Assembly (NCBI RefSeq): GCF_027943255.1
Contig: NC_072894.1
Span: 134,469,601 to 134,533,600 of the forward strand
Source of the DNA: Anastrepha obliqua
Lineage: Eukaryota; Arthropoda; Insecta; Diptera; Tephritidae
DNA: 64,000 nt
Direction of reading: 5' to 3'
Position numbers and translations under genes: made by a program. The notes under the pieces were generated by a model. The model worked only from the letters and a program-made list of their open reading frames with translations. It did not search any database and had not been told where the DNA came from. Below, in pieces: positions 54,489 to 64,000 of the stretch (positions are counted from its first letter, which is position 1; the number at the start of each line of letters is the position of its first letter).

Positions 54489-55555
54489 TGTGGGCAAAAA
54501 GTAAGGTGAATTTATTTGTCAAACTTCGCGAGATTAAAATTTCGCTCTAGTCATTTTTTTCATGAGTTGGCAGCACTGTTAATAACATCTGGCCCAACTT
54601 CCATGTGGATGTCATTATCAGTAATATATTTACGCTTGTGTTTATCAAACGACCAAGAGTGCATTTTTCGATTTTTACAATGTCTGATTTGATTGAGCAG
54701 AGAAGTGCCATCAAATTTTGTTTGCGGAATGAAATTTCGGCTGCAGAAACGTTTAGCACCATTTTGAAAGACCACTTGGGCCTACGAAAAGTAAAATCTC
54801 GTTTGGTACCGAAAACTCTCAATTTCTTGGAAAAAAGTCGTCGCGTTAATGTGTCTTTCAGTCTGTCAGGACAAGCTCAAATGCATCATTACGGGAGATG
54901 AGACTTGGATTTATGCTTACGCCCCTGAAACAACCGACCAATCAAGCGAATATCGTGCTAAAGGCGAGGCCAGACCGAAAAGAGCACGTCAAAGTCGTTG
55001 AAAAATAACGGTCATGATGACAGTTTTTTTTCGATTTTCGTGGTGTGGTGCACTATGAATTCCTTCCACCTGGCCGCCAAACTGTTAATAAGAAATATTG
55101 TTTGAGCGTTATTCGTCGTTTACGTGAAGGAATTCGTCTAAAAAGACCAGAATTATGGGCCAACAACTCTTGGTTTTTGCATCACGATAATGCACCGTCT
55201 CACACTGCACTCGTTCTTCGTGACCATTTCGCCAAAAATTCCACGTGTATCGTTCCGCAACCACCGTATTCGCCTGATTTGGCTCCGTGTGACTTCTGGC
55301 TATTCCCAAAAGTCAAGAGACCACTCCGGGGAACGCGTTTCGAGTCGATTTAAGATATAAAATCTGAATCAAAGAAGGTGCTGATGGCTATACCGGAATA
55401 GTTAGTCCATTGGCATGTTTCGGGGATAGGAAAAATCGTTGGCATAAGTGTATTTCATAGCGAGGGGATTATTTTGAAGGGGATGAAATTGATTTACAAG
55501 AATAAAAAAAGATTTTTCATTTTACAACCAAATTCACCTTACTTTTTGCCCACAT
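54489..55555 (+). mobile_element. DD34D mariner, internally deleted, both ends present
   Basis: The left end TGTGGGCAAAAAGTAAGGTG and the right end, reversed, are identical over about 25 bp (continuing AATTT). The flanks are not a clean TA pair (CC at left, TA at right). The transposase starts MSDLIEQRSAIKFCLRNEIS, jumps after AAETF to STILKDHLGLRKVKSRLVPK, and continues with frameshifts to ITGDETWIYAYAPETTDQSS (first Asp), LWANNSWFLHHDNAPSHTAL (second Asp) and PQPPYSPDLAPCDFWLF (third Asp). About 75 residues of the N-terminal domain are deleted. All three catalytic Asp codons remain, but in different frames. Confidence 0.88.
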
Positions 55556-55559
55556 AATG

Positions 55560-56235
55560 CGTAAATCTGCATGGGTAGACTATCCACCTTCTTGGTGGTC
55601 TTCCACGCTTTTTACTGCCCCTAGTAAGAGAGTTGAAGGTTCTTTTCGTAATTCTGCTGTCGTCCATCCTGAATAGTTCTAAAAACCATCTCAGCCGCTG
55701 AGCTTCAGCGAAACGCACAATGTGTTGACCTGATATCAGCTGTTCCATCTAATCATTTTATCTGATTTTGTAAGATCCATCAGCTTCCCTTACTGATCCA
55801 AATATCCTTCTTAGGATTTTTTGCTTAAAGCGTCCCGTAGGTTTGTAGCTTACACGACCTCGATAACGATTTTTGAGAAGTTTCAAGTAAGTAAAATAAC
55901 TTCTATTAGCCACTTGTAGTATATCATTCTCGCCGATTAGGGGGTATACAGCGCTGGTAAACTTTACACTCACGTACGTAAAACCCCCAACTTCTTAAAA
56001 AATATTTGGGTCGACCTCCAAGTTGCCATAGCCTGTGGCTCTTAAAGACCTAACGAGGTATTTTGTCTTATCGGCATTAACTTCTGCTTTAGTTTTCAGC
56101 TCCACCGTATAGTCGGCAAGTGCGCGTTGGTTTCTCCCAACGATAGCCTGGTCGTCCGCATAGCCGCAGATCTGTATGGTTTTTATGAAAATGTTAACTC
56201 CTGGGTCGATAACGCTGATTACAAAATTTAACTAG
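55560..56235 (-). pseudogene. LINE ORF2 fragment from motif C to C-terminus (RTE-like)
   Basis: The minus strand from 56220 reads IQICGYADDQAIVGRNQRAL (motif C with Asp-Asp), ELKTKAEVNADKTKYLVRSL, then frames at 55758-55973 (VSYKPTGRFKQKILRRIFGS) and 55539-55748 (VRFAEAQRLRWFLELFRMDD, RGSKKRGRPPRRWI). The GRPPRRW motif near the end is the typical LINE C-terminal signature. It is missing everything upstream of motif C. It abuts the mariner end at 55555. Confidence 0.8.
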
Positions 56236-56239
56236 GATA

Positions 56240-59200
56240 AAAAGTTTAAAACTAATAATATCCTACTCTTATATTAAATTCGATCTGTAAAAATTTTATA
56301 ACAAATTTTCAGAGCAAAATGAGCTTTTCCGATGACAATTGAATGGTAATTTTTTTCGCTTTATCGGGGTGGGCTAATATAAAAAATGAAAGATAAAAAA
56401 AGAAAAAATAGGTGTCTCATTTTTTATGGCATAAAAAAGTTAAGTTCATAGCATCAAGAAAAAACAAGTTCCTTTTTGGACCACCCTAACCGTTAGCAAC
56501 ATTGGGGAACACTTATCCTTGCTATCTACTCAGTGTATTAAATTAGTTTATTAAGGCAGACGAATTGCTTTTAACGCACTAATATATCTTGATTATAATT
56601 TAAAATTAACCAAATCTCTTGACAGAGTGAATTTGAAAACATGTTAATCGGAAAAAACTAAAAAAATATTAGCTTAATCCTTTAGTTTCATGAAATTCTG
56701 TATATAAAACTCAATTTGCATGAAATTGCTCTAAAACAGCAAACACTCACACCCACTAGAGGCGTGCATGCACTTTAAGAATGGGGTTAACTGTTATGGA
56801 TTTACCTCACTCTCCTTCAACTATAACCCCTTGTTTGCACTCACCTCTACTACGCACCCAACTCCCTCACTCACCTCTATTTCGGTACATACCACTTATG
56901 CACGTTTTACTCTATTTTCTTCTTCCTCTCTCTATCTCTCTATAACTTACTGCTCTCGCTTATCTTCCCACTCTGTATATTCTTACATTGCATTTTCGTA
57001 CAGTAATTTCGTGTTCCTCAACTGCATTTGCAATTTGCCCACTTCTGTCGACTCGTCTGCCGCAGTCGCTGTTGCTGCTGCTTGTTTTCATTTCATGTTT
57101 TCTTTGAATTTTGTCGCATGTTCTGTTTATTTTCAATTAGGGATTAAAATATTTTCTATGCTCCCCAAATCCTCAAACACGGCAGCGAAGCATTTGTAGC
57201 GCACATGTTTCCCTAAAATGAATTTGAATCCTTTTCTGCGACAACCTGATTATGTTATGTGATTTAGCCCTGTTCATGTTCCGAGGTAAAGCAATCATGT
57301 TTTTACACAATAAATTATAAATTTAACATTTTGCATGCACACATGTACATACATCTGTATTTCAACAAAAAAATAAATATAGTTTTGCGGAGAAATTTTA
57401 ATCAAAAGCAATGAAGCGAACTTTTTATGAGTAATTAAGGGGAGCAAGCGCTGTTGGTAGACTTATCTGTTACTCTTTTATGTTATACTGCCACCGTTGT
57501 TCCTGTAGTTCGTAAAGTCTCTAAAGCTCAGTGAGGCGAAGCGTCAGTTTCGTAAATCGAAGAAAATCTATTAGGTTGAACGTCATGAGGTTTATAATTA
57601 CCATTTGACATTAACTCGTCTTAATCATGATTTTCGTCTGATTTTCTGAGTAGGAAGTGACCTTAAGTGTTTACTGTTGAAGCAATAATTTGCTACTTCT
57701 CAGAGAGCCGAACTATTATAACTGTGAATTGATTTGTACCATGTCTTTTTGGACTCTGCATGTTTTAACATGAACAATTTGTCTTAAGAGGTTTGCTTAG
57801 CAAGCAATCAATGATTTTTCGGTGCAATGCAATCAGGAAATCCGAATGGCTTTCTACAAGCAAGCTAGTGGCCTGTCTATTGAGTTTTATATAAATCAAT
57901 CAATTATTCGCCAAAACTACCGAAGAGATTCTACGAAGTCACATTTGTATTTACAAATATTTTATGCTTGAATGATTGGCTATTGAAATTTCAGTACATT
58001 TCGATGTTGTAGACACCTCGGTGCCGCCACCTCTAACAAAGGTATGCACTTGTCAAAATTTGTTTGCGCAGTGTTGGTCATAAAATTTGATATATTCAAT
58101 TGGCCACCTCAGGCCAAAGTTTTGGTATTCAAAATTTGTGCAGAAAAAAATTATAAATTCAACAAAAAATTCGCACGTTTTTAGAACATAAAAATGTATT
58201 ATTTTAGACTAAAGTTTGGTGAATAGGTAATAAAAAAATTTGACAGCTCAGCATAAAATAAAGTTTGAAATTCAATTATGGCTTACAAGCGCGGCATGCA
58301 AAATGAGTGTGGGTGAGTGAAGGAGATGAATGCATAGGGAGTAAAAATGTTTGTGGCTTGAGTGATTGTGCAAAAATCCTCAAGGCGTTCTGAGTCTAAT
58401 TAATTCATGAATAATATTCAAGGCTTTTCGAACAAAATTTTATGAAAAACGCATAATCGTAGGCAGGCAAATGGTACAAAAATCTGAACAAAAAAATGTA
58501 TGTATTTTTTAATCAACTTCATTAAACAACTTTATGTCGCTTTTGCTATTTTTCGCGTAAGGCCTTAGTTTCTATCCAAAACCTACTTGATATACATAAA
58601 TTTTGCGGGTACTTCTTTAATTAAATTATGCCGTAAACCTGAATACCCAGAAAAATGCTAAAAATTCTGTTTAAAAAGTTTATAGTTTTAATGAAATTTT
58701 GAAAAATTTGGACATAGTTGTAGCATGAATTATGTTTTAAAAAAATTGTGGCGTGTTTATAATTCTGCAACCGAGCATATAGGAGTAGAAACTGTGCGGT
58801 ACGAATTAATACTGGTTAGAGCAAGTCTTTCGTGAATGCATAACAATATCCCAGCAACAACAAGTTAAGCAAGCTTCAGTTTTTGCCGCGCCTACGAAGT
58901 GGTTGATAGTCTGGCATTGTCATAATGCAAAAAAACGTCATTTTTATTAAGAAATCGAACACCTTGGCGCCAAGCCTGACTTGGCTGCCAATTGGGAAAC
59001 TTCAGCTTGAGTTTCCTGTATTGTTGCCGAGTTTGATATTTTTTCATGCTCTGCAATAATTCGCTTTACAAATGGCGATAGATGACTCAAATGAGTAAGG
59101 TTAGATTAAACTAAACAGGCTGGTCTTAAGAAATTCAGTCACACAGCGACCCATAGTGATGTACGGGTTCTCGAAGAAGTAGAACCCCTATTCTAACCTT

Positions 59201-59338
59201 TTTCTAATTTTCCATTACAGGAAATTTAGTACTTGAACTCGATTTTTATCATTTTGTGTTAAGACCTTTCCTCGTGCGGAAATTTTCGTTTTACAGAACG
59301 GGACTAAGTCCTGGAGCTCGCTACAGATTTACGCTAGG
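56240..59338. other. Unique-looking DNA; small mariner-like scrap near 58900
   Basis: A minus-strand piece at about 58985-58895 reads FLNKNDVFLHYDNARLSTTS, which resembles the second-Asp region of a mariner transposase, with nothing else of the element recognisable. 58600-58720 has weak similarity to the repeat family at 18-21 kb. The 143-codon frame at 56768-57199 is Ser/Thr/Tyr-rich because of a pyrimidine-rich strand and shows no domain. Confidence 0.4.
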
Positions 59339-60029
59339 TTAAGGGGGGAAGCTGGTCTAGAATTTTGAAAAAATCGAAAAATTTTTTTTTGTCTTAAAAG
59401 GTGCTTTAGGGTCTTAGAAATAATATACCAAATGAGGGATGCCAGCAAAAATGTCTAAATGCCCAAATTTTTCATTCGACGGCAGTGCCTCGCAGGTATG
59501 CCCCGAACGCTACTTACAACTTTAAACGCGTTTTTCTCGAAATCACTTTTTTTAAACTGGCCGAAGACATAACTCGAACAAATCTTTACCGATTCTTACG
59601 AAATTTTGACAATACATTCGAAATACCTTTCTCCGGAGACGTACGTAGGATTTTTTATTTATATTACATAGTTTTTTTTTTAATCAACAATTTTATGTCG
59701 TTCTTTATAGTGAAAATTTTAACTTTTTGTTCAAACGTGCACCATTTCGCGAAAAAACAAAATATCGAAAATTTTATTTTTTGATCCAGGACAAAAATTA
59801 AGGAGTTTACGTCTTCGGCAATGGACCCACTAGAAAAAAAGGCGCCTTAGGAGAACTGCTGAACAGCGGCCATTTTGAAATTAATTCAGACGAAAAATTT
59901 TGTATTTGTACCATGAAAGCTATATTATTAAACCTATTTCACAGATTTTCGATTGATTCCTTTGTTGAGTCAAAATAAATTCATAAAATATGCCCATTTT
60001 TTGCGCTCTAGACCAGCTTCCCCCCTTAA
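59339..60029. mobile_element. TTAA-flanked MITE, copy B
   Basis: TTAA, then GGGGGGAAGCTGGTCTAGA at the left, is mirrored exactly by TCTAGACCAGCTTCCCCCC then TTAA at the right. The interior (683 bp between the TTAA sites) differs from copy A at 35371-36123, so they share ends more than bodies. The 99-codon frame 59485-59784 inside it has no transposase motif. The TTAA target suggests piggyBac-like mobilisation. Confidence 0.82.
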
Positions 60030-60095
60030 AGGAGATTATATACGAGGTTAAAGCCCTCGAGCTTTTTAAACTGTCATACTAATCTTAATACAATA

Positions 60096-61399
60096 CAGGA
60101 TGAACGATATGAAGTGTTACCAACTTCACATTGCATATCTATAAAACTGCTCATGACATCAACGTCAAAATTGTTCTAGTTGACAGTTCAATATATTGTT
60201 TATAAGCCATCAAACGCATTTGCATCTCAGTTTTGTTGAATTTTTTTTCTGTGATGGAATTCAAACGTAATAGTGTGATTGCGTTATATTTGGCTGGAAA
60301 ATCACAACCAGCCATTGTTCGTGAGCTCAGTCACCTCAAAGTGAATAAAATGTTTGTGGAACGCACTATACAATGATACTGGTAGCATTGCAAAACGCTA
60401 TGGAGGTGGACCAAAAAAAACCGCAACAACGCTAGAAATGGTTCGGAAAGTGAAGGCTCGACTTGAACGAAATCCACGACGAAGCGGAAGAAAAATGGCC
60501 AAAGAACTGAAAATATCGCAAGACAGTATTCGACGCATATTGAAAAATGAGCTGAAGGTCAAGGTTTACAAGTTCCAAAAAGCTCACGATCTTTCACCCC
60601 AGCAAAAAAAACTTAGGTGCGAAAGAACAAAGGAGTTGTTGCGCTTGCACAAACGTGGCGAATTCCCTAACATTGTGTTTTTTGATGAAAATAATTTCCC
60701 AATTGAGCAGTTCATAAACCCTCGAAACGAGCGTGTTTACTTGACCGAATGCTCATACGAGAATTTGAGCTAACGTATGGCCACTCGAAGCAATTTCCCA
60801 TCGCAAATATTGGTTTGGGCCGCAGTGACCGCTGATGGACGCTCTCCAATCGTTTTTATCGAGTCTGGTGTCAAAGTGAATGCGACTTATTATCGGGAAA
60901 ATGTTTTAGAAGCTGATTTAGAGCCGTGGACATGCAAACATTTCGGTCGTAGACCATGGACATTCCAACAGGACTCGGCACCGTCTCATAAAGCTCGTAT
61001 GAACCAATAATGGTTAAAAAATTATGTTCCACACTTCATTTCGTCCACACAATGGCTTTCGAATTCGCCAGACGCAAATCCGATGGACTATTCCATCTGG
61101 TTCATTTTGGACAGCAAGGTGAGGACTAAAAAATATGCCAGTATGAATGCGCTGAAAAAAGCGATTATACGAGAATGGGCCAAAATACCTCAAGATCACA
61201 TTCGTGCAGCATGCAATTCATTTTTTGACCGTTTGAAGGCTACAGTCAAGGCCAAAGGTGGTCATATCGAGCTAAAGTGAGTAAATGTTAAAGTTGCAAT
61301 CATTTTGGAACAATTTTGTCTTTGAAATCAATAAAAACTAATTTCACACAAGAAAGTTATGGTGTTTTGAATAGGTAACACTTCATATCGTTCACCCTG
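60096..61399 (+). mobile_element. Nearly intact maT mariner (DD37D)
   Basis: The left end CAGGATGAACGATATGAAGT and the reverse complement of the right end CAGGGTGAACGATATGAAGT continue in step through GTTACC, with one mismatch in 26 bases. TA flanks both sides (60094-60095 and 61400-61401). The length of 1304 bp is that of a complete mariner-type element. The single gene spans almost the whole length. This is the only element in the window that appears full length. Confidence 0.92.
60254..61280 (+). pseudogene. maT transposase, one frameshift and two stops
   Basis: The gene likely starts MEFKRNSVIALYLAGKSQPA (60254), then shifts frame near 60345. The main frame from 60354 carries TGSIAKRYGGGPKKTATTLE and SGRKMAKELKISQDSIRRIL (helix-turn-helix), then FPNIVFFDENNFPIEQFINP (first Asp). 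After a TAA at 60771 it continues ILVWAAVTADGRSPIVFIES, TFQQDSAPSHKARMNQ (second Asp), a TAA at 61008, then QWLSNSPDANPMDYSIW (third Asp; 37 residues between) and VKAKGGHIELK. Only three lesions separate it from a continuous frame, so it is the youngest-looking transposase here. Confidence 0.9.
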
Positions 61400-61404
61400 T
61401 AGAC

Positions 61405-61811
61405 AAAACTGCATTCGTATAATGCGCCAGCACTTGTCATTTGGCGTGTGACTGCTGTCATTGACGTGCTGTTGGTGAGTTCTCTACTGTTCATAGCTGT
61501 CATTTTATGACAACCAAATCCATCAAAGTCATTTTAAATTAAATTTTCAATACTCTAATACTCTAATAGGAGAAGTTTTTCGCGGAAATCACGAAAATAT
61601 TACACTGCGGAGCAAAAGTTATTATGGAAAATGATATATGTACATACTTGCATTGCAAAAATTATAAAGCCTTGCACAATGGCGCGTGTATAAAAGCCAT
61701 TAGATATTTATTGTTAATATTAGCTCACTCTGGCAAAGGTCGATATGATTAGGGTTCAAAGTTAGTTGGAAGTTAAGTTAGTAAATTTCAGATGGATTCA
61801 ACCGGAAGTCA
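61405..61811. other. Short unique stretch
   Basis: No gene, repeat or RNA recognised between the maT element and the SINE copy. Confidence 0.5.
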
Positions 61812-62003
61812 TAATATATATATATAATTGGTGCGTACACCCTTTTTGGGAGTTTGTCCGAGCTCCTCCTCCTATTTGTGGTGTGTGTCTTGATGTTGTT
61901 CCGCAAATGGAGGGGCACACAGTCTCCAACCGATCGATACGCTCTCTCTCGATTCCGAATGATAGTCACGCACCAAGCCATTCGGCTACGGCGGCCGCCG
62001 CAA
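61812..62003 (-). mobile_element. tRNA-derived SINE, copy 3, with A-box head
   Basis: On the minus strand it starts GCGGCCGCCGTAGCCGAATG, then GCTTGGTGCGTGACTATCAT, fitting a tRNA 5' half with an A box (TAGCCGAATGG). The B-box segment present in copies 1 and 2 is missing (internal deletion around 61925-61945). The body then matches them (CCATTTGCGG, CACCACAAATAGGAGGAGGA) and ends in a TA-rich tail. Confidence 0.75.
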
Positions 62004-62004
62004 G

Positions 62005-62689
62005 TCATTAATGGTATAAAATTAAATCTGATTTTACCTGTAAGTATATTTTTTTCTTAAGCCCTAACACTAATCCTAACCTAACTAATGATATTTTCTA
62101 TATGTTAGTTCTCAAGTTCTAGTTAGTTGTCGAAGCGACTAACTCTGAGCAGGCAGGTTTATATTCGAAGCTAGCGTCATTATTCCCTTGAAAATTTTGT
62201 TCTAATGCGGCACATTTAAATTATCTGCCCATTTGAAGCTTTTTATAGAGAACCTTTGGCAAGATTTTATTTTGTATCCACTAAAAATTTGGAAAGTCAT
62301 CTGCATTTTTACGGTTTTCTTATTTTTTATTGTGGGTGGCTATAATTTTTTGTTTACAAATTTTGCTCCCTAGTGTAGTTATGGAATAACAAATAATATT
62401 TTTTCTCTTCACACAAAAGTTTTATTAGAAAAACAGCTTAGCTTACTACGATTTCACTACATTTTGGCGTGTGCTGGGTGTTGATTACCTTATTTTGCAA
62501 TCAATTCTCTTACATTTGAAACATATTTACATATCTACATACATATAAAGCTTTTTCTTTAAGTTCCGCAAACTCCTAAAATTAATATGCTATTGACAGT
62601 TTCACAATTGACAGCTTGCGAATTTTGATATTTCCATCCGCTCAAATGAATTGTTGCTGCCTTTCTTCGTTGTTCGTCAAGTTGCTGTT
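62005..62689. other. AT-rich DNA, possible 3' region of the minus-strand exon
   Basis: No coding motif. If 62690-63010 is a terminal exon, its 3' untranslated region would lie here on the minus strand; ATAAAG- and AATAAG-like signals are present near 62480-62550 but none is compelling. Confidence 0.35.
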
Positions 62690-63010
62690 TCATCTGCGTA
62701 TGCCATTTGTAGCCATACTTGATTTATGAGAACGCGCAGTTGAAGGATTTGTCGCGCTCATGTCAATTTGAGCTGCCAATAATATTGATGAATATTTTTT
62801 CCTATAATTAAGCGCTGCTCCATGAGGATGATCCGGGTTGGTTTCTAAATTTATGCCACTTTTTACTATAACCTTTTTTTGCTTGTTCGCAAACATTCTA
62901 GTATTCGCACCCTGGGCGTTAAAATTCAGGCGACATGCGAGCTCATAAATATAAATATTTGTATCCCCACAACCAATTCCCGGAATAACAATTGAAAATT
63001 TATTTACAAA
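62690..63010 (-). CDS. Candidate terminal exon, unknown protein
   Basis: A pyrimidine-rich stretch and splice acceptor (TTTTGTATTTAG on the minus strand, ending 63011) is followed by 106 open codons and a TGA. The product includes FSIVIPGIGCGDTNIYIYEL, MFANKQKKVIVKSGINLETN, PDHPHGAALNYRKKYSSILL and SHKSSMATNGIRR. It resembles no transposon protein I know and is not low-complexity, so a host gene is possible. No partner exon with a matching donor was established. The internal Met at 62896 could also start a 68-codon frame. Treat as hypothetical. Confidence 0.35.
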   Translation of the reverse strand, partial: FVNKFSIVIPGIGCGDTNIYIYELACRLNFNAQGANTRMFANKQKKVIVKSGINLETNPDHPHGAALNYRKKYSSILLAAQIDMSATNPSTARSHKSSMATNGIRR

Positions 63011-63226
63011 CTAAATACAAAACAAAAAAAATTAAAATAATAAAAAACAAATTGTTTATGCGAAAATTTTATTGCATTTCTATTTTTTAAGCTTTAATGC
63101 TAATAGCCAAATTACAATAGCCATTAAAAAAGTACGTCTTCTTTAGGAGTTTTCATGAAATTCCACTCCTTTATATGCAGGTTTGCGTCACACGTACTAA
63201 TCTTTCTGCTACTCGCATACTTGCGT

Positions 63227-63442
63227 TTAACCATTTTTCGGCAGCAGTGCCAAGAAGCCAGATTTCACGTTGTTCACATCTTTTACTACTCCTTCGCCCA
63301 CTATGTGATCGTTGATGATCAGTTCACGATTATTGCTTGCATCCAAATGGTAGGCAGAGAAATTTATTTCGTAATCAACCTCTGGCAGTGTGGCAGACGC
63401 GGGATCCTCGGCAATCCAGACTCTATGCATATAATATTTCCC
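63227..63442 (-). CDS. Candidate exon, unknown protein
   Basis: Downstream of a good acceptor (ATATACATTTCAG on the minus strand, ending 63443) the frame stays open for 71 codons: [60 protein letters not shown], then [11 protein letters not shown] and TAA. The amino acid mix looks protein-like and contains no transposon motif. It lies 5' of the candidate exon at 62690-63010 on the same strand, but a strong donor joining them was not found. An ATG-started version would begin at 63493. Confidence 0.35.
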   Translation of the reverse strand, partial: GKYYMHRVWIAEDPASATLPEVDYEINFSAYHLDASNNRELIINDHIVGEGVVKDVNNVKSGFLALLPKNG

Positions 63443-63661
63443 CTGAAATGTATATGATATTTCAATGTTTTTATGTAGGGAGTGATGTAGCAAAAAGCAA
63501 AATAAAAAAATTAAAATAAAAAGCCAGTTCGCCTAAAGGGAAAAAGTGATCACTCACTGAACCCAGCGAAGAAATTATTTGATTATGAAATAAACGCTTA
63601 ATCAACCACTGAAATTAATTGGACTTTGAATTCTGTATGACCTGTAACCACTAAGTCCGTT

Positions 63662-63700
63662 TATATGTATATATATATATATACTAAATATATATATATT
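63662..63700. repeat. TA-rich microsatellite
   Basis: Two (TA)n runs separated by CTAAA, directly at the left edge of the LINE fragment that runs to the window end. Confidence 0.85.
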
Positions 63701-64000
63701 AACTATCTAGGAGTAATCTTGGATAACAAGCTGACTTGGGACACACGTTTCACTGAAGGTGAATCGCGCATTGAGGATTTTTCAGCAATGCCGTAGAGCC
63801 TTTGGTAAAAGCTGGGGTCTGAAACCTGCTGTGGTCCTATGGATATACACAGCTCTTATCAAACCAATCATCACTTCTGTGGTCTGGTGGCGACGGAGCA
63901 TAGTTAAGTCCACAATCCGGGAACTATACGGGCTGCAAAGAAGAGTATCTTTATGCATCACGGGTGCCATGAGTACAACCTCTGATGATGCCCTAAATGC
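63697..64000 (+). pseudogene. LINE ORF2 thumb region, R1/LOA-like, runs off the window
   Basis: Reads NYLGVILDNKLTWDTRFTEG, then after a frameshift SWGLKPAVVLWIYTALIKPI, SVVWWRRSIVKSTIRELYGL and QRRVSLCITGAMSTTSDDAL at the end of the window. YLGV.LD.KL.W and the ITGAM.TT segment are conserved after the reverse transcriptase palm in LOA/R1-like LINEs. The left side starts abruptly at a TA microsatellite, and the right side continues beyond the window, so length and integrity are unknown. Confidence 0.8.

Noticed and set aside
56768..57199. 143-codon frame, the longest without a family
   Set aside because: Ser/Thr/Tyr-rich product of a pyrimidine-rich strand with no motif, no splice sites and no codon pattern that convinces.
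58895..58985. Mariner transposase second-Asp region on the minus strand
   Set aside because: LHYDNARLST is suggestive, but no flanking mariner sequence or ends could be recognised, so it is not listed as an element.
1..64000. CRISPR arrays, phage or toxin-antitoxin systems, rRNA or intact tRNA genes
   Set aside because: No spaced direct repeats, prokaryotic operons, ribosomal RNA or complete cloverleaf was seen; tRNA-like boxes occur only in SINEs.

Overview
The window reads as eukaryotic, AT-rich, intron-bearing insect DNA, most likely from a higher fly and plausibly a tephritid fruit fly. That assignment is inference from the mix of DD34D, DD37D and DD41D mariner-like elements, jockey/RTE/R1-like LINEs, a Harbinger element with small GT-AG introns, and tRNA-derived SINEs. 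No bacterial operon, CRISPR array, rRNA or intact tRNA gene is visible. No complete host protein-coding gene could be supported; two short exon-like reading frames on the minus strand at 62690-63010 and 63227-63442 are the only candidates.

Layout. 1-7.1 kb: unique-looking AT-rich DNA with an internally deleted DD41D mariner (2237-2957) and a 224-bp Tc1-type mini-element (4049-4272). 7.1-10.2 kb: a broken RTE-type LINE between copies of a dispersed repeat. 10.2-16.2 kb: an inverted-repeat pair and otherwise nothing recognised. 16.2-21.4 kb: a mariner remnant, a 5'-truncated jockey LINE, a tRNA-type SINE, then a divergent tandem array interrupted by a Harbinger element and by a second terminal-inverted-repeat (TIR) element. 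21.4-26.7 kb: mostly unique DNA plus a dead maT mariner. 26.7-34.9 kb: LINE fragments, one broken open by a mariner, and a deleted DD34D mariner. 35-43 kb: TTAA-flanked and foldback MITEs, microsatellites, SINE copies and two more mariners. 43.5-44.9 kb: an exact 206-bp inverted repeat with a 74-bp spacer, then a mariner tail between direct repeats. 45-56.3 kb: LINE and mariner fragments and a Helitron-like end. 56.3-62 kb: unique DNA, a second TTAA-flanked MITE, the best-preserved transposon of the window (maT, 60096-61399) and a third SINE copy. The window ends inside another LINE.

Function. Almost every recognisable reading frame is a dead or internally deleted transposon, so the genes do not form a pathway. 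The points of most interest are the perfect palindrome at 43498-43983 (possible hairpin-RNA locus or assembly fold-back), the Harbinger element whose regulatory gene has an intron inside its start codon, the nested tandem array, and several TIR families that lack a recognisable transposase. All family assignments come from reading motifs by eye; no database search was run.
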